Assembly (NCBI GenBank): GCA_003130845.1
Contig: QEXW01000080.1
Coordinates: 62,001 to 126,000, forward strand
DNA: 64,000 nt
Origin: Anaerolineae bacterium
GTDB lineage: Bacteria > Chloroflexota > Anaerolineae > Anaerolineales > Villigracilaceae
Direction of reading: 5' to 3'
Below are positions 55,601-61,571 of the stretch, one piece after another. The notes beneath the pieces were generated by a model, which saw only the letters and a program-made list of their open reading frames with translations, was not told the origin of the DNA and made no database searches. Made by a program: the position numbers and the translations under genes. Within the stretch, counting starts at the first letter, position 1. Every line of letters starts with the position of its first letter.

Positions 55601-55892
55601 AATCATCGAAGACCCGACTGTGACAGTGATTATCCCTTACAACGAGGAGGCAGAACGGCTCATTGAAGAACTGAAATACACCGATTATCCATTCTCCACC
55701 TTGCGAAAACTTCAGCCCTACACAGTTTCGATTTACGAGGGCGAGTTTGACAAACTCAGTTCCAAAGGAGTGATTTTGACCATCGAAGACATGTATCACG
55801 TTCTCAGTCCTGATTCCATTCAAGAGTACTATGACCCCGCTAGAGGTCTGCTCGTCCCCGAAAGCGGCGGCGGGGAGGGGTTGTTTTTCTAA
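52671..55892 (+). CDS. cas3: WYL-domain regulator fused to type I-C Cas3
   Basis: This 1073-residue protein joins two complete proteins. Residues 1-315 are a WYL-type regulator: a winged helix (AELAEKLETRRETIFRDRRD), a WYL domain (about 140-205, ending IYVIAQSD and AFKIERI) and a WCX tail (VTVKLRFFP to LRGAL-like LREALEKE). Residues 325-1073 are Cas3: HD nuclease (His378-Asp379 in IHDLGK, then DHSTAG and GHHAG), Walker A TGGGKT near 585-590, DEAQ at 708-711, CTATQ, and QAAGRVNR near 878-885. Cas3 unwinds and degrades DNA marked by Cascade. The frame is open throughout. The start is preceded by AAGGAG. An internal start at 53613 could give Cas3 alone. Confidence 0.9.
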   Translation: MSGSNKAERLTELKRLYIQRAWSDAELAEKLETRRETIFRDRRDLEAEGYPFVQVEHGRWKIDRTRLISEIKVSLHEALTLYLAARKTARQTRFRHPHAASGVEKLAAVLHQPMAERLLKTAERLSKQSEDPHKVKILESVTQGWVEQRKVRIEYQRLGQEGLTRHTINPYLIEPSIWSDSIYVIAQSDFDDNIYAFKIERILHAFVTSETFEIPTAFDDDRLLKHAWGIWYAARPPVTVKLRFFPNPAVIQRLEESVWHPLERIEPTEDGGRIWSVDIAEWREMLPWIRGWGADCEVLAPKELREALEKEVKKMARVYGVGSLSEPKTRFFAHRRDGEDREYWQPLIDHLRKTAEMARDFGADANVAELAYIAGMIHDLGKYSLEFQKRLEGGPRVDHSTAGAKELKKLLEGTPQEALATLLAYPIMGHHAGLPDYGSEIDLEGSTVCGRLKNRIPDYSEYKSELDLSALPFPKHLPVRPLRLPIIPEKPPKDYFGFSLSFLTRMIYSALVDADFQETETYMKGAKPRGGHDDIPTLREKLDAHLKQFENPTSDINRKRNEILHACIEKGKSETPGFFSLTVPTGGGKTLASMAFALHHAAAHGLKRVIYVIPFTTIIEQNAKVFKNIFGEEPVLEHHSNFDWEGKKKDNPDDRTNSALAKLKLAAENWDIPIVVTTNVQFFESLFANRSSRCRKLHNIAKSVIIFDEAQMLPREYMRPAMAAVWELVTNYGASAVFCTATQPGLERFLPQETKVTELAPNPQELFDFYKRVEVKHLGTLNDEDLLARLNAHEQALCIVNTRRHASGLYSGLHGEGNYHLSTLMCPAHRRAKLEEIKGRLAGGQPCRVVSTTVMEAGIDLDFPVGYRALSGLDSINQAAGRVNREMKRGVSEMFVFEPKSEFIKKTPSFLKQTAEVARMVLRDHAAAPISIPAIQAFFGQLYNLQDPQAFDFKRIMDCFDSAEGKFSFEKAAREFQIIEDPTVTVIIPYNEEAERLIEELKYTDYPFSTLRKLQPYTVSIYEGEFDKLSSKGVILTIEDMYHVLSPDSIQEYYDPARGLLVPESGGGEGLFF
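53598..53615 (+). promoter_or_regulatory. internal Shine-Dalgarno and ATG at the WYL/Cas3 junction
   Basis: AAGGAGGTG at 53598-53606 is a near-perfect SD, 8 bases from GGAGG to an in-frame ATG at 53613. It sits exactly at the end of the WCX domain. The codons encode Glu-Lys-Glu-Val-Lys-Lys-Met, so chance is possible. Confidence 0.55.
53613..55892 (+). CDS. cas3: possible internally initiated Cas3 (nested product)
   Basis: Translation from the internal ATG at 53613 would give 759 residues with the HD nuclease and helicase intact, close to the usual length of free type I-C Cas3. The fusion from 52671 would give regulator plus Cas3. The two could be made from one mRNA, as is known for Cas8 and Cas11 in type I-C. 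This is a prediction from the SD and domain boundary only. Confidence 0.45.
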   Translation: MARVYGVGSLSEPKTRFFAHRRDGEDREYWQPLIDHLRKTAEMARDFGADANVAELAYIAGMIHDLGKYSLEFQKRLEGGPRVDHSTAGAKELKKLLEGTPQEALATLLAYPIMGHHAGLPDYGSEIDLEGSTVCGRLKNRIPDYSEYKSELDLSALPFPKHLPVRPLRLPIIPEKPPKDYFGFSLSFLTRMIYSALVDADFQETETYMKGAKPRGGHDDIPTLREKLDAHLKQFENPTSDINRKRNEILHACIEKGKSETPGFFSLTVPTGGGKTLASMAFALHHAAAHGLKRVIYVIPFTTIIEQNAKVFKNIFGEEPVLEHHSNFDWEGKKKDNPDDRTNSALAKLKLAAENWDIPIVVTTNVQFFESLFANRSSRCRKLHNIAKSVIIFDEAQMLPREYMRPAMAAVWELVTNYGASAVFCTATQPGLERFLPQETKVTELAPNPQELFDFYKRVEVKHLGTLNDEDLLARLNAHEQALCIVNTRRHASGLYSGLHGEGNYHLSTLMCPAHRRAKLEEIKGRLAGGQPCRVVSTTVMEAGIDLDFPVGYRALSGLDSINQAAGRVNREMKRGVSEMFVFEPKSEFIKKTPSFLKQTAEVARMVLRDHAAAPISIPAIQAFFGQLYNLQDPQAFDFKRIMDCFDSAEGKFSFEKAAREFQIIEDPTVTVIIPYNEEAERLIEELKYTDYPFSTLRKLQPYTVSIYEGEFDKLSSKGVILTIEDMYHVLSPDSIQEYYDPARGLLVPESGGGEGLFF

Positions 55893-55899
55893 AAATAAA

Positions 55900-56018
55900 T
55901 GTCATTGCGAGACCTGCGGAGCAGGTCGAAGCAATCTCTAGTTGAAAGGGGGATTGCTTCGCCGCCTGGTCTCGATATGCGCTTCGCGCTACTCGACCGA
56001 CGGCGGCTCGCAATGACA
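55900..56018. repeat. palindromic repeat, copy 1 (cas3-cas5 gap)
   Basis: TGTCATTGCGAG at the left end and CTCGCAATGACA at the right end are perfect reverse complements. Inside lie CGAAGCAATC and GATTGCTTCG, also inverted, plus a second small palindrome (CTCGATATGCGCTTCGCGCTACTCGA). It occupies almost the whole 151-base gap. Confidence 0.85.
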
Positions 56019-56043
56019 TCAATCAAGAAAGGAGGTTCAACAC

Positions 56044-56712
56044 ATGGGATACGGTATCACCATCCGAGTTGAGGGGCGCTACGCCCTGTTCACCCGTCCC
56101 GAAATGAAAGTGGAGCGCGTCAGTTACGACGTCATCACCCCATCGGCGGCGCGCGGCATTATCGAAGCGGTCTATTGGAAGCCCGCCATCCGCTGGGTGA
56201 TCGATAAAATCCACGTCCTGCGCGAAATCGAGTTCACCAACATCCGCCGCAACGAGGTGAGCGATAAAGCGTCGGTGGATAACGCCCTACAGGTGATGAA
56301 AGGCGCGGAAAAGCCGCTCTACATCGCCGCCACCGAGGTTCGTCAGCAGCGCGCCGCGATGGTCTTGAAAGATGTGGATTACATCATCGAGGCGCACTTT
56401 GAGAAGGTAGAGAAGGAATGGGGCGAGCGCGACACGGAAGAGGGGCATTACAACATCGTCCTGCGCCGCCTGCGCAACGGGCAGCACTTTCACGCTCCCT
56501 GCCTGGGGACGCGCGAGTTCCCCGCCAAAGTGACGCTCATCGAGGACAAAGACGCAATCCCCAAAAGCCCGCTCGTGGGCAAGCGCGACCTGGGCTACAT
56601 GCTCTACGACCTGGATTTCTCCAACCCGCGCGACATTCAGCCGATGTTCTTCCGCGCCATCATGGAAGACGGCGTGATGCTCGTGCCAAAGCCTGAGGAG
56701 GTGCGGCGATGA
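56044..56712 (+). CDS. cas5c: Cas5c (Cas5d), pre-crRNA endoribonuclease
   Basis: This 222-residue protein is a type I-C Cas5: the start YGITIRVEGRYALFTRPEMKVERVSYDVITPSAARG contains the usual RYALFTRPE core and the PSAARG segment. In type I-C, Cas5 replaces Cas6, cuts the repeat RNA and stays on the crRNA 5' handle. Family catalytic residues lie in the Tyr/Lys/His set near the N-terminus; I did not assign them one by one. AAGGAGG precedes the ATG. It overlaps cas8c by 4 bases (ATGA). Confidence 0.93.
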   Translation: MGYGITIRVEGRYALFTRPEMKVERVSYDVITPSAARGIIEAVYWKPAIRWVIDKIHVLREIEFTNIRRNEVSDKASVDNALQVMKGAEKPLYIAATEVRQQRAAMVLKDVDYIIEAHFEKVEKEWGERDTEEGHYNIVLRRLRNGQHFHAPCLGTREFPAKVTLIEDKDAIPKSPLVGKRDLGYMLYDLDFSNPRDIQPMFFRAIMEDGVMLVPKPEEVRR

Positions 56713-58610
56713 TTTTGCAGTCGCTTTATAACTACTATCAAGTTTTGCTGAACGACCCGCCAGAGGGCGTAGAGATTGCCGAACCAGGCTACAGCAATGC
56801 GCCTGTCAGTTACGCGCTCAATCTATCGAACGAGGGCGAGTTGCTGGACATCATCCCGCTATCGATTCCAGTCCAACAGGGCAAGAAGATGGTAGAGCGC
56901 CCCAAACGTATGAATGTTCCTGAACAGGTCAAGCGCAGCGTGAACGTTGCCGCCAATTTTTTGTGTGACAACGCCGCGTATGTGCTTGGGCTGACAGGGA
57001 AAGAAGCCAAAGACCCAGCGTATGCCCAAAAGCGCTTCGAGGCGTTTCGAGAATTGAACGTAGAAATTCTTAAAAAAACCAATTCTTCGTCCGCGCGTGC
57101 GGTCATGGCTTTCTTGCAAAAGCATGACCCGCAAACCGCATCGCAACATCCTGTGGTTGCCCGCCACTTGGAAGGATTGCTGGAGGGTGGCAATCTCATC
57201 TTTCAGGTGCAAGGCAAGAGCGTGCTGGATGACCCTGAAATTCGGCGCGTTTGGGAAGAAATTAGAACAGGGCAACAGGCGAATGAAATGCAGTGCTTGG
57301 TCAGCGGGCAAAAAGAGCCTGTTGCGCGCCTGCACCCTGACATCAAAGGAGTGCCAGGAGCGCAAACAAAGGGCGCATCGCTGGTGAGTTTCAACCTGGA
57401 TGCCTTTACTTCTTACGGCAAGGAACAGGGCACAAATTCGCCCGTCAGCCAGCGCGCCGCATCGGGCTATGGCGTGGCGCTCAATTTCCTGCTCTCAAGA
57501 CAAAATCCCAACCAGCCTATTTTTCTAGGAGATACTGCTGTCGTTTACTGGGCAGACGCCCCTGACAATCGTTATGCCCAAGCGTTCTACTCGTTTCTAA
57601 AGCCAGAGTTCCAGCAAGAGCAGGAAGAAAGCGAAACCGAAGAAGCCAAAGGCAAACGCAAACGCGCCAAAGAAGTAGAAAAGCAAATGGGCGAAGTGGC
57701 TGAATCTGTGCGGCAAGGAAAAGCCATTGACCTGGCAGAATTACGCAAACAGGTCGAGAACGAGTTGGACAAAAGCACACGTTTCTACGTGCTTGGACTG
57801 GCGCCGAACGCATCACGCCTTGCCGTGCGCTTCTTTCTTACCGAGCCGTTTGGCGTCTTTGCCGAGCGCATCATGCAGCATTACGACGACCTGCAAATCG
57901 AGAAGGAATACGCCAACCAACCAACCTACCTTTCGCCCTACCGCATCCTTGCCGAGTGCGTTTCGCCCAAAGTGACTCAGCGCGACGACGAGGTGAAAAA
58001 ATCCTGGTCTCTGCTGGGCGGGGCGTTCATGCGTTCGATTCTCACGGGCGCGCCCTACCCCGAAGGTCTGTATGCCGCCATGCTCAACCGCATCCGCCAT
58101 GACTCGGACGAAACCAACGAGAAGGGCAAAACGCGCAGCGTCAAAATCAACTACATCCGCGCCGCCTACATCAAGGCGCATCTCATCCGCAAGTACCGCC
58201 GTGGAGGCAACAATCCTTATCAGGAGGCTTTGCAAATGTCACTCAATGATTCTTATACCCATCCCGCCTACGTGCTGGGGCGCCTGTTCGCCGTGCTGGA
58301 AAAGGCGCAACGAGAAGCCATCGGGCAGAACATCAACGCCACCATTAAAGACCGCTACTTTACATCCGCTTGCGCTTCGCCCGCCAGCGTCTTCCCGACG
58401 CTGTTACGGCTCGCGCATCACTGGACGACCAAAGCCGAATACGGCGGCGTATCGGACAGGAAAATCCAGGACTTACTGGACATGCTCGAAGCCAAAGCGT
58501 TCCCGCCGCGCCTGTCATTGGATGAGCAAGGCGTATTCGTACTAGGTTACTATCACCAGCGCGCCGCGTTCTATGCCAAGAAAAATAACGGCGAGGAAGC
58601 AACCCAATGA
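56709..58610 (+). CDS. cas8c: Cas8c (Csd1), large subunit of type I-C Cascade
   Basis: This 633-residue protein matches Cas8c/Csd1 in length and pattern (MILQSLYNYYQVL at the start, GYGVALNFLLSR in the middle, ALRLAHH-like LLRLAHHW near the end). It recognises the PAM and holds the non-target strand. A charged, Glu/Lys-rich stretch lies near residues 300-350. The last 124 codons are also read as Cas11c from an internal start. It overlaps cas5c by 4 bases, and its stop touches a palindromic repeat. Confidence 0.93.
   Translation: MILQSLYNYYQVLLNDPPEGVEIAEPGYSNAPVSYALNLSNEGELLDIIPLSIPVQQGKKMVERPKRMNVPEQVKRSVNVAANFLCDNAAYVLGLTGKEAKDPAYAQKRFEAFRELNVEILKKTNSSSARAVMAFLQKHDPQTASQHPVVARHLEGLLEGGNLIFQVQGKSVLDDPEIRRVWEEIRTGQQANEMQCLVSGQKEPVARLHPDIKGVPGAQTKGASLVSFNLDAFTSYGKEQGTNSPVSQRAASGYGVALNFLLSRQNPNQPIFLGDTAVVYWADAPDNRYAQAFYSFLKPEFQQEQEESETEEAKGKRKRAKEVEKQMGEVAESVRQGKAIDLAELRKQVENELDKSTRFYVLGLAPNASRLAVRFFLTEPFGVFAERIMQHYDDLQIEKEYANQPTYLSPYRILAECVSPKVTQRDDEVKKSWSLLGGAFMRSILTGAPYPEGLYAAMLNRIRHDSDETNEKGKTRSVKINYIRAAYIKAHLIRKYRRGGNNPYQEALQMSLNDSYTHPAYVLGRLFAVLEKAQREAIGQNINATIKDRYFTSACASPASVFPTLLRLAHHWTTKAEYGGVSDRKIQDLLDMLEAKAFPPRLSLDEQGVFVLGYYHQRAAFYAKKNNGEEATQ
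58222..58238 (+). promoter_or_regulatory. internal Shine-Dalgarno and ATG for Cas11c
   Basis: AGGAGG at 58222-58227 lies 8 bases before an in-frame ATG at 58236. Type I-C systems are known to translate the small subunit from such a site in cas8c. Confidence 0.8.
58236..58610 (+). CDS. cas11c: Cas11c, small subunit nested in cas8c
   Basis: The internal start gives a 124-residue helical protein beginning MSLNDSYTHPAYVLGRLFAV, which is the size and start pattern of Cas11c found in other type I-C systems. Cas11 forms the belly filament of Cascade and helps hold the target and non-target strands. It is in the same frame as cas8c and shares its stop. The assignment rests on the SD and on established knowledge of the subtype. 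Confidence 0.8.
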   Translation: MSLNDSYTHPAYVLGRLFAVLEKAQREAIGQNINATIKDRYFTSACASPASVFPTLLRLAHHWTTKAEYGGVSDRKIQDLLDMLEAKAFPPRLSLDEQGVFVLGYYHQRAAFYAKKNNGEEATQ

Positions 58611-58694
58611 TGTCATTGCGAGGAGCCGCGTTGCGGCGACGAAGCAATCTCCCTCCAACAGGGGATTGCTTCGGGCTTCGCCCTCGCAATGACA
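58611..58694. repeat. palindromic repeat, copy 2 (cas8c-cas7c gap)
   Basis: TGTCATTGCGAGG at the left and CCTCGCAATGACA-like end at the right (CCCTCGCAATGACA), with CGAAGCAATC and GATTGCTTCG inside. It starts the base after the cas8c stop and is 84 bases long. Confidence 0.88.
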
Positions 58695-58748
58695 CTGGAA
58701 ACAGGAAACATCAATCAATCTACTTTATTCAACAAAGGAGACTAACTC

Positions 58749-59615
58749 ATGACCACCCTTTCCAACCGCTACGAATTCGTTCTGCTCTACGATGTGGAGA
58801 ACGGCAATCCCAACGGCGACCCCGACGCGGGCAACATGCCGCGCATTGACCCCGAAACGGGCTACGGCATCGTCACCGACGTCTCGCTCAAGCGCAAAAT
58901 CCGCAATTATGTGGAGATGGTCAAAGGCGACGCGGCGGGCTATCGCATTTACATCAAAGAAGGCATTCCGCTGAACGCCAATCATAAAGAAGCCTATCTC
59001 GCCGTCGGACTAGAGCCTGGCAAGAAAGCCGATGTTGCTGGCGTGAACAAAGCCCGCGCCTGGATGTGCCAGAACTTTTACGACATTCGCACGTTTGGCG
59101 CCGTCTTGAGCGTGGGCGATAACTGCGGTCAGGTGCGCGGACCCGTGCAATTGAACTTCTCCCGCAGCATTGACCCCATCGTCCAGCAGGAAGTGACCAT
59201 CACCCGCCTGACCGTTACCCGCGAAGAAGAAGCCGACAAAGAGCGCACGATGGGGCGCAAGCACATCGTCCCCTACGGCTTGTACCGCGTGGAAGGTTAC
59301 ATCTCCGCCAAACTCGCCAACGACCCGACCAAAGGCACGGGCTTTTCAGAAGAAGACCTGGAACTGTTCTGGGATGCGCTGATTAATATGTTTGAGCATG
59401 ACCGCTCGGCGGCGCGCGGAAAGATGGCAACCCGCAAACTGTTTGTCTTCAAGCACGAGAGTGACCTGGGTAACGCGCCCGCGCACAAGTTGTTTGAGTT
59501 GGTCAAGGTCGAGCGCAAGCCCGACGCCAATCCCCCGCGCAGTTTTGGAGATTATGTTGTGGCGGTGAATAAGGCTGGCGTACCGCAGGGCGTGGAGTTG
59601 ATCGAAATGTTGTAA
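58749..59615 (+). CDS. cas7c: Cas7c (Csd2), backbone of type I-C Cascade
   Basis: This 288-residue RAMP protein has the Csd2 pattern (YDVENGNPNGDPDAGNMPR at the start, FNDIRTFGAV-like YDIRTFGAVLSVG, and TVTREEEADKERTMGRKH). About seven copies bind along the crRNA spacer. The length is usual. AAAGGAG lies upstream of the ATG. It is followed by a 173-base gap that is built of repeats. Confidence 0.94.
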   Translation: MTTLSNRYEFVLLYDVENGNPNGDPDAGNMPRIDPETGYGIVTDVSLKRKIRNYVEMVKGDAAGYRIYIKEGIPLNANHKEAYLAVGLEPGKKADVAGVNKARAWMCQNFYDIRTFGAVLSVGDNCGQVRGPVQLNFSRSIDPIVQQEVTITRLTVTREEEADKERTMGRKHIVPYGLYRVEGYISAKLANDPTKGTGFSEEDLELFWDALINMFEHDRSAARGKMATRKLFVFKHESDLGNAPAHKLFELVKVERKPDANPPRSFGDYVVAVNKAGVPQGVELIEML

Positions 59616-59735
59616 TTCGGCGGATTGAAATCCTGCCTCAGTGCATGGAAGTCCGCTCAAGCGGACTCGCCAAGCCCGCAGGGCTTTCACGCACTGAGCA
59701 GGGGATTTATCCCCGCGAACCCTGCCCGCAAATTA
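59616..59735. repeat. multi-hairpin repeat element upstream of cas4
   Basis: An outer stem CTCAGTGC (59637-59644) / GCACTGAG (59691-59698) encloses two perfect hairpins: AGTCCGCT/AGCGGACT (59650-59667) and AAGCCC/GGGCTT (59672-59686). GGGGAT/ATCCCC follows at 59701-59714. The whole would fold as a cloverleaf-like structure. It is not a tRNA. Confidence 0.75.
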
Positions 59736-59749
59736 TCCACGCCACAGGA

Positions 59750-59786
59750 GATTGCTTCGACCTGCTTCGCAAGTCTCGCAATGACA
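59750..59786. repeat. palindromic repeat, half copy 3 abutting cas4
   Basis: GATTGCTTCGACC...CTCGCAATGACA matches the right half of the copies at 55900 and 58611. It ends 2 bases before the cas4 ATG at 59789, leaving no Shine-Dalgarno. Confidence 0.75.
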
Positions 59787-59788
59787 GC

Positions 59789-60478
59789 ATGAAATCCGAC
59801 TACACCTCCGACGACCTCCTGCCCCTTTCGGGCATCCAGCACTTCCTGTTTTGCCGCAGGCAGTGGGCGCTGATTCACGTCGAAATGCAGTGGAAGGAAA
59901 ACGCGCTCACTGCCGAGGGGCGCATCCTGCACCAGCGCGTGGATGACCCCTTCTTCACCGAGACGAGGAATGGGGTCATCACGGCGCGTTCGGTGCCTGT
60001 GGCTTCGTACACGCTGGGGCTTTCGGGCGTGTGCGATGTGGTGGAATTCGTTCCATCACCCCCTGCCCCTCTCCCAGCGGGAGAGGGGTGCAGGCTCCCC
60101 AACCGCGAAGGACTCTACCTCCCTGTGCCTGTGGAGTACAAACGCGGCAAGCCCAAACGCGACCCTATGGACGAGGCGCAACTCTGCGCGCAAGCCATGT
60201 GCCTGGAGGAAATGCTCTCAACGAACATCCCGCGCGGTTACTTGTACTACGGTCAAACCCGCCACCGCGAGGAAGTGGAGTTCACGCCCCAATTGCGGAC
60301 GCTGGTGCAGGAGATGTCCGCAGAGATGCACAACTATTTCCGCCGCGGCTACACCCCGCGCGTCAAGACACACAAAGGCTGCCGCTCCTGTTCGCTGGCC
60401 GAAATCTGCCTGCCTGTCTTGCAAGAAAAAGCCATCCCGGCCTCCCAATACATTCAAAAGCAACTCGAAACCACGTAA
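59789..60478 (+). CDS. cas4: Cas4 exonuclease with in-frame palindrome insertion
   Basis: This 229-residue protein is a RecB-type Cas4: Cys in FLFCRRQW, His in GRILHQ, Asp in GVCDVVEF, the EYK motif in PVEYKRGK, and the C-terminal cluster Cys in GCRSCSLAEICLP. It trims prespacers and picks the PAM for Cas1. Between GVCDVVEF and PVEYK lies a stretch PSPPAPLPAGEGC that is encoded by a palindrome and is probably an insertion. The start is the ATG at 59789; the frame is open further upstream, but only through repeats. No SD is present. cas1 follows after 5 bases. Confidence 0.9.
   Translation: MKSDYTSDDLLPLSGIQHFLFCRRQWALIHVEMQWKENALTAEGRILHQRVDDPFFTETRNGVITARSVPVASYTLGLSGVCDVVEFVPSPPAPLPAGEGCRLPNREGLYLPVPVEYKRGKPKRDPMDEAQLCAQAMCLEEMLSTNIPRGYLYYGQTRHREEVEFTPQLRTLVQEMSAEMHNYFRRGYTPRVKTHKGCRSCSLAEICLPVLQEKAIPASQYIQKQLETT
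60060..60094. repeat. palindrome inside cas4
   Basis: CCCCTCTCCC (60066-60075) pairs perfectly with GGGAGAGGGG (60079-60088) over a 3-base loop, extended by CCTG/CAGG. It keeps the cas4 frame open and encodes a Pro/Ala/Gly-rich loop between two nuclease motifs. Confidence 0.8.
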
Positions 60479-60483
60479 ACACC

Positions 60484-61515
60484 ATGAAACCCCTGGCCAA
60501 CGTCTTATACATCACCACACCCGAAGCCTATCTCTCGTTAGATGGCGAAAACGTGGTCATCAAAAAAGATGAACACACCTCCACGCGCCTGCCCTTGCAC
60601 AACATCGAAAACATCGTCTGCTTCAACTGGCAGGGCGCCAGCCCGGCGTTGATGGGCGCCTGCACCGAGCGCGGCATCGGGCTGGCTTTCCTGACACCGG
60701 GAGGATACTTTCAGGGTCGCGTGCATGGTCGGGTGCGCGGTAACGTCCTGCTGCGCAAGAAGCAATACCGCCTCTCGGACGATGAAGCGCAGAGCGTCCC
60801 GATTGCCGCATCCTTTCTCATCGGCAAAATCTACAACAGCCGCAAAGTGATCGAGCGCGCCTTGCGTGACCATGCCCTGCTGGTGGACAAAGACGCCCTG
60901 AGCAAGGCTTCGGCCTTTCTCAAAGAGACGTTAGCGGCGCTGCCGAACTGCAAACGGATTGCGGAACTGATGGCCTTCGAGGGCAGCGCGGCCAAAATCT
61001 ACTTCAGCGTGTTCGACAACCTGATTCTGCATCAGAAGGAAGACTTCCGCTTCGAGGAGCGCAACCGCCGCCCGCCACTGGACAACATGAACAGCCTGCT
61101 CTCGTTCCTCTACACGCTGCTGACCAACGAGGCGGTCTCGGCGCTGGAAGCGGTCGGGCTGGACCCGTATGTGGGCTTCCTGCACGCCGACCGCCCTGGC
61201 CGCCCCTCGCTGGCGCTGGACCTGATGGAGGAACTGCGCCCGGTCTTTGCCGACCGGCTGGCGCTTTCGCTGGTAAACCGCAGGCAGGTGACGGGCAAAG
61301 GGTTCACCAGGAAAGAGAGCGGCGGGATCCTGATGGACGACGAGACGCGCAAAGCCGTCATCACTGCCTGGCAGGAACGCAAGAAAGAGGAGATCGTTCA
61401 CCCCTATCTGCAAGAGCGGATTCCCTTCGGGCTGATTCCGCACGTCCAGGCCCTGCTGCTCGCCCGTCACCTGCGCGGTGACCTGGACGCCTACCCGCCG
61501 TTTTTTTGGACGTAG
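60484..61515 (+). CDS. cas1: Cas1 integrase, type I-C
   Basis: This 343-residue protein is a type I-C Cas1, with the metal-binding Glu in MAFEGSAAKIYF, His in VGFLHADRPGRPSLA, and Glu/Asp in LDLMEELRP. It integrates prespacers with Cas2. The length is usual for Cas1c. The ATG at 60484 is 5 bases after the cas4 stop. No cas2 follows: the next gene, 57 bases on, is cmr1. A hairpin overlaps its stop codon. Confidence 0.94.
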   Translation: MKPLANVLYITTPEAYLSLDGENVVIKKDEHTSTRLPLHNIENIVCFNWQGASPALMGACTERGIGLAFLTPGGYFQGRVHGRVRGNVLLRKKQYRLSDDEAQSVPIAASFLIGKIYNSRKVIERALRDHALLVDKDALSKASAFLKETLAALPNCKRIAELMAFEGSAAKIYFSVFDNLILHQKEDFRFEERNRRPPLDNMNSLLSFLYTLLTNEAVSALEAVGLDPYVGFLHADRPGRPSLALDLMEELRPVFADRLALSLVNRRQVTGKGFTRKESGGILMDDETRKAVITAWQERKKEEIVHPYLQERIPFGLIPHVQALLLARHLRGDLDAYPPFFWT

Positions 61516-61538
61516 GACGACTGCTTGCAGTTGTCCTA
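61513..61538 (+). repeat. hairpin at the cas1 stop codon
   Basis: TAGGACGACTGC (61513-61524) pairs with GCAGTTGTCCTA (61527-61538) with one G-T wobble. It includes the cas1 stop. No T-run follows, so it is more likely a repeat than a terminator. A possible extended -10, TGCGATAAT (61544-61552), lies just after it. Confidence 0.55.
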
Positions 61539-61571
61539 GATATGCGATAATTAAGCCATCAAGGAGGCGAT

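Noticed and set aside
59637-59698. tRNA-like cloverleaf
   Set aside because: The stems do not have tRNA spacing, there is no T-loop consensus and the outer stem is 8 bases.
55900-59786. CRISPR array made of the TGTCATTGCGAG repeats
   Set aside because: Only three copies, more than 1 kb apart, of uneven length and with long palindromes; no regular spacers.
59645-59788. 48-codon extended start of Cas4
   Set aside because: The extension is encoded by two repeat elements and has no SD; the conserved protein begins at 59789.
60031-60483. 151-codon extended start of Cas1
   Set aside because: It overlaps cas4 in another frame; conserved Cas1 sequence begins at the ATG at 60484.
61516-61571. Short cas2 gene between cas1 and cmr1
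   Set aside because: The gap is only 56 bases and holds a hairpin, a possible -10 and the cmr1 SD.
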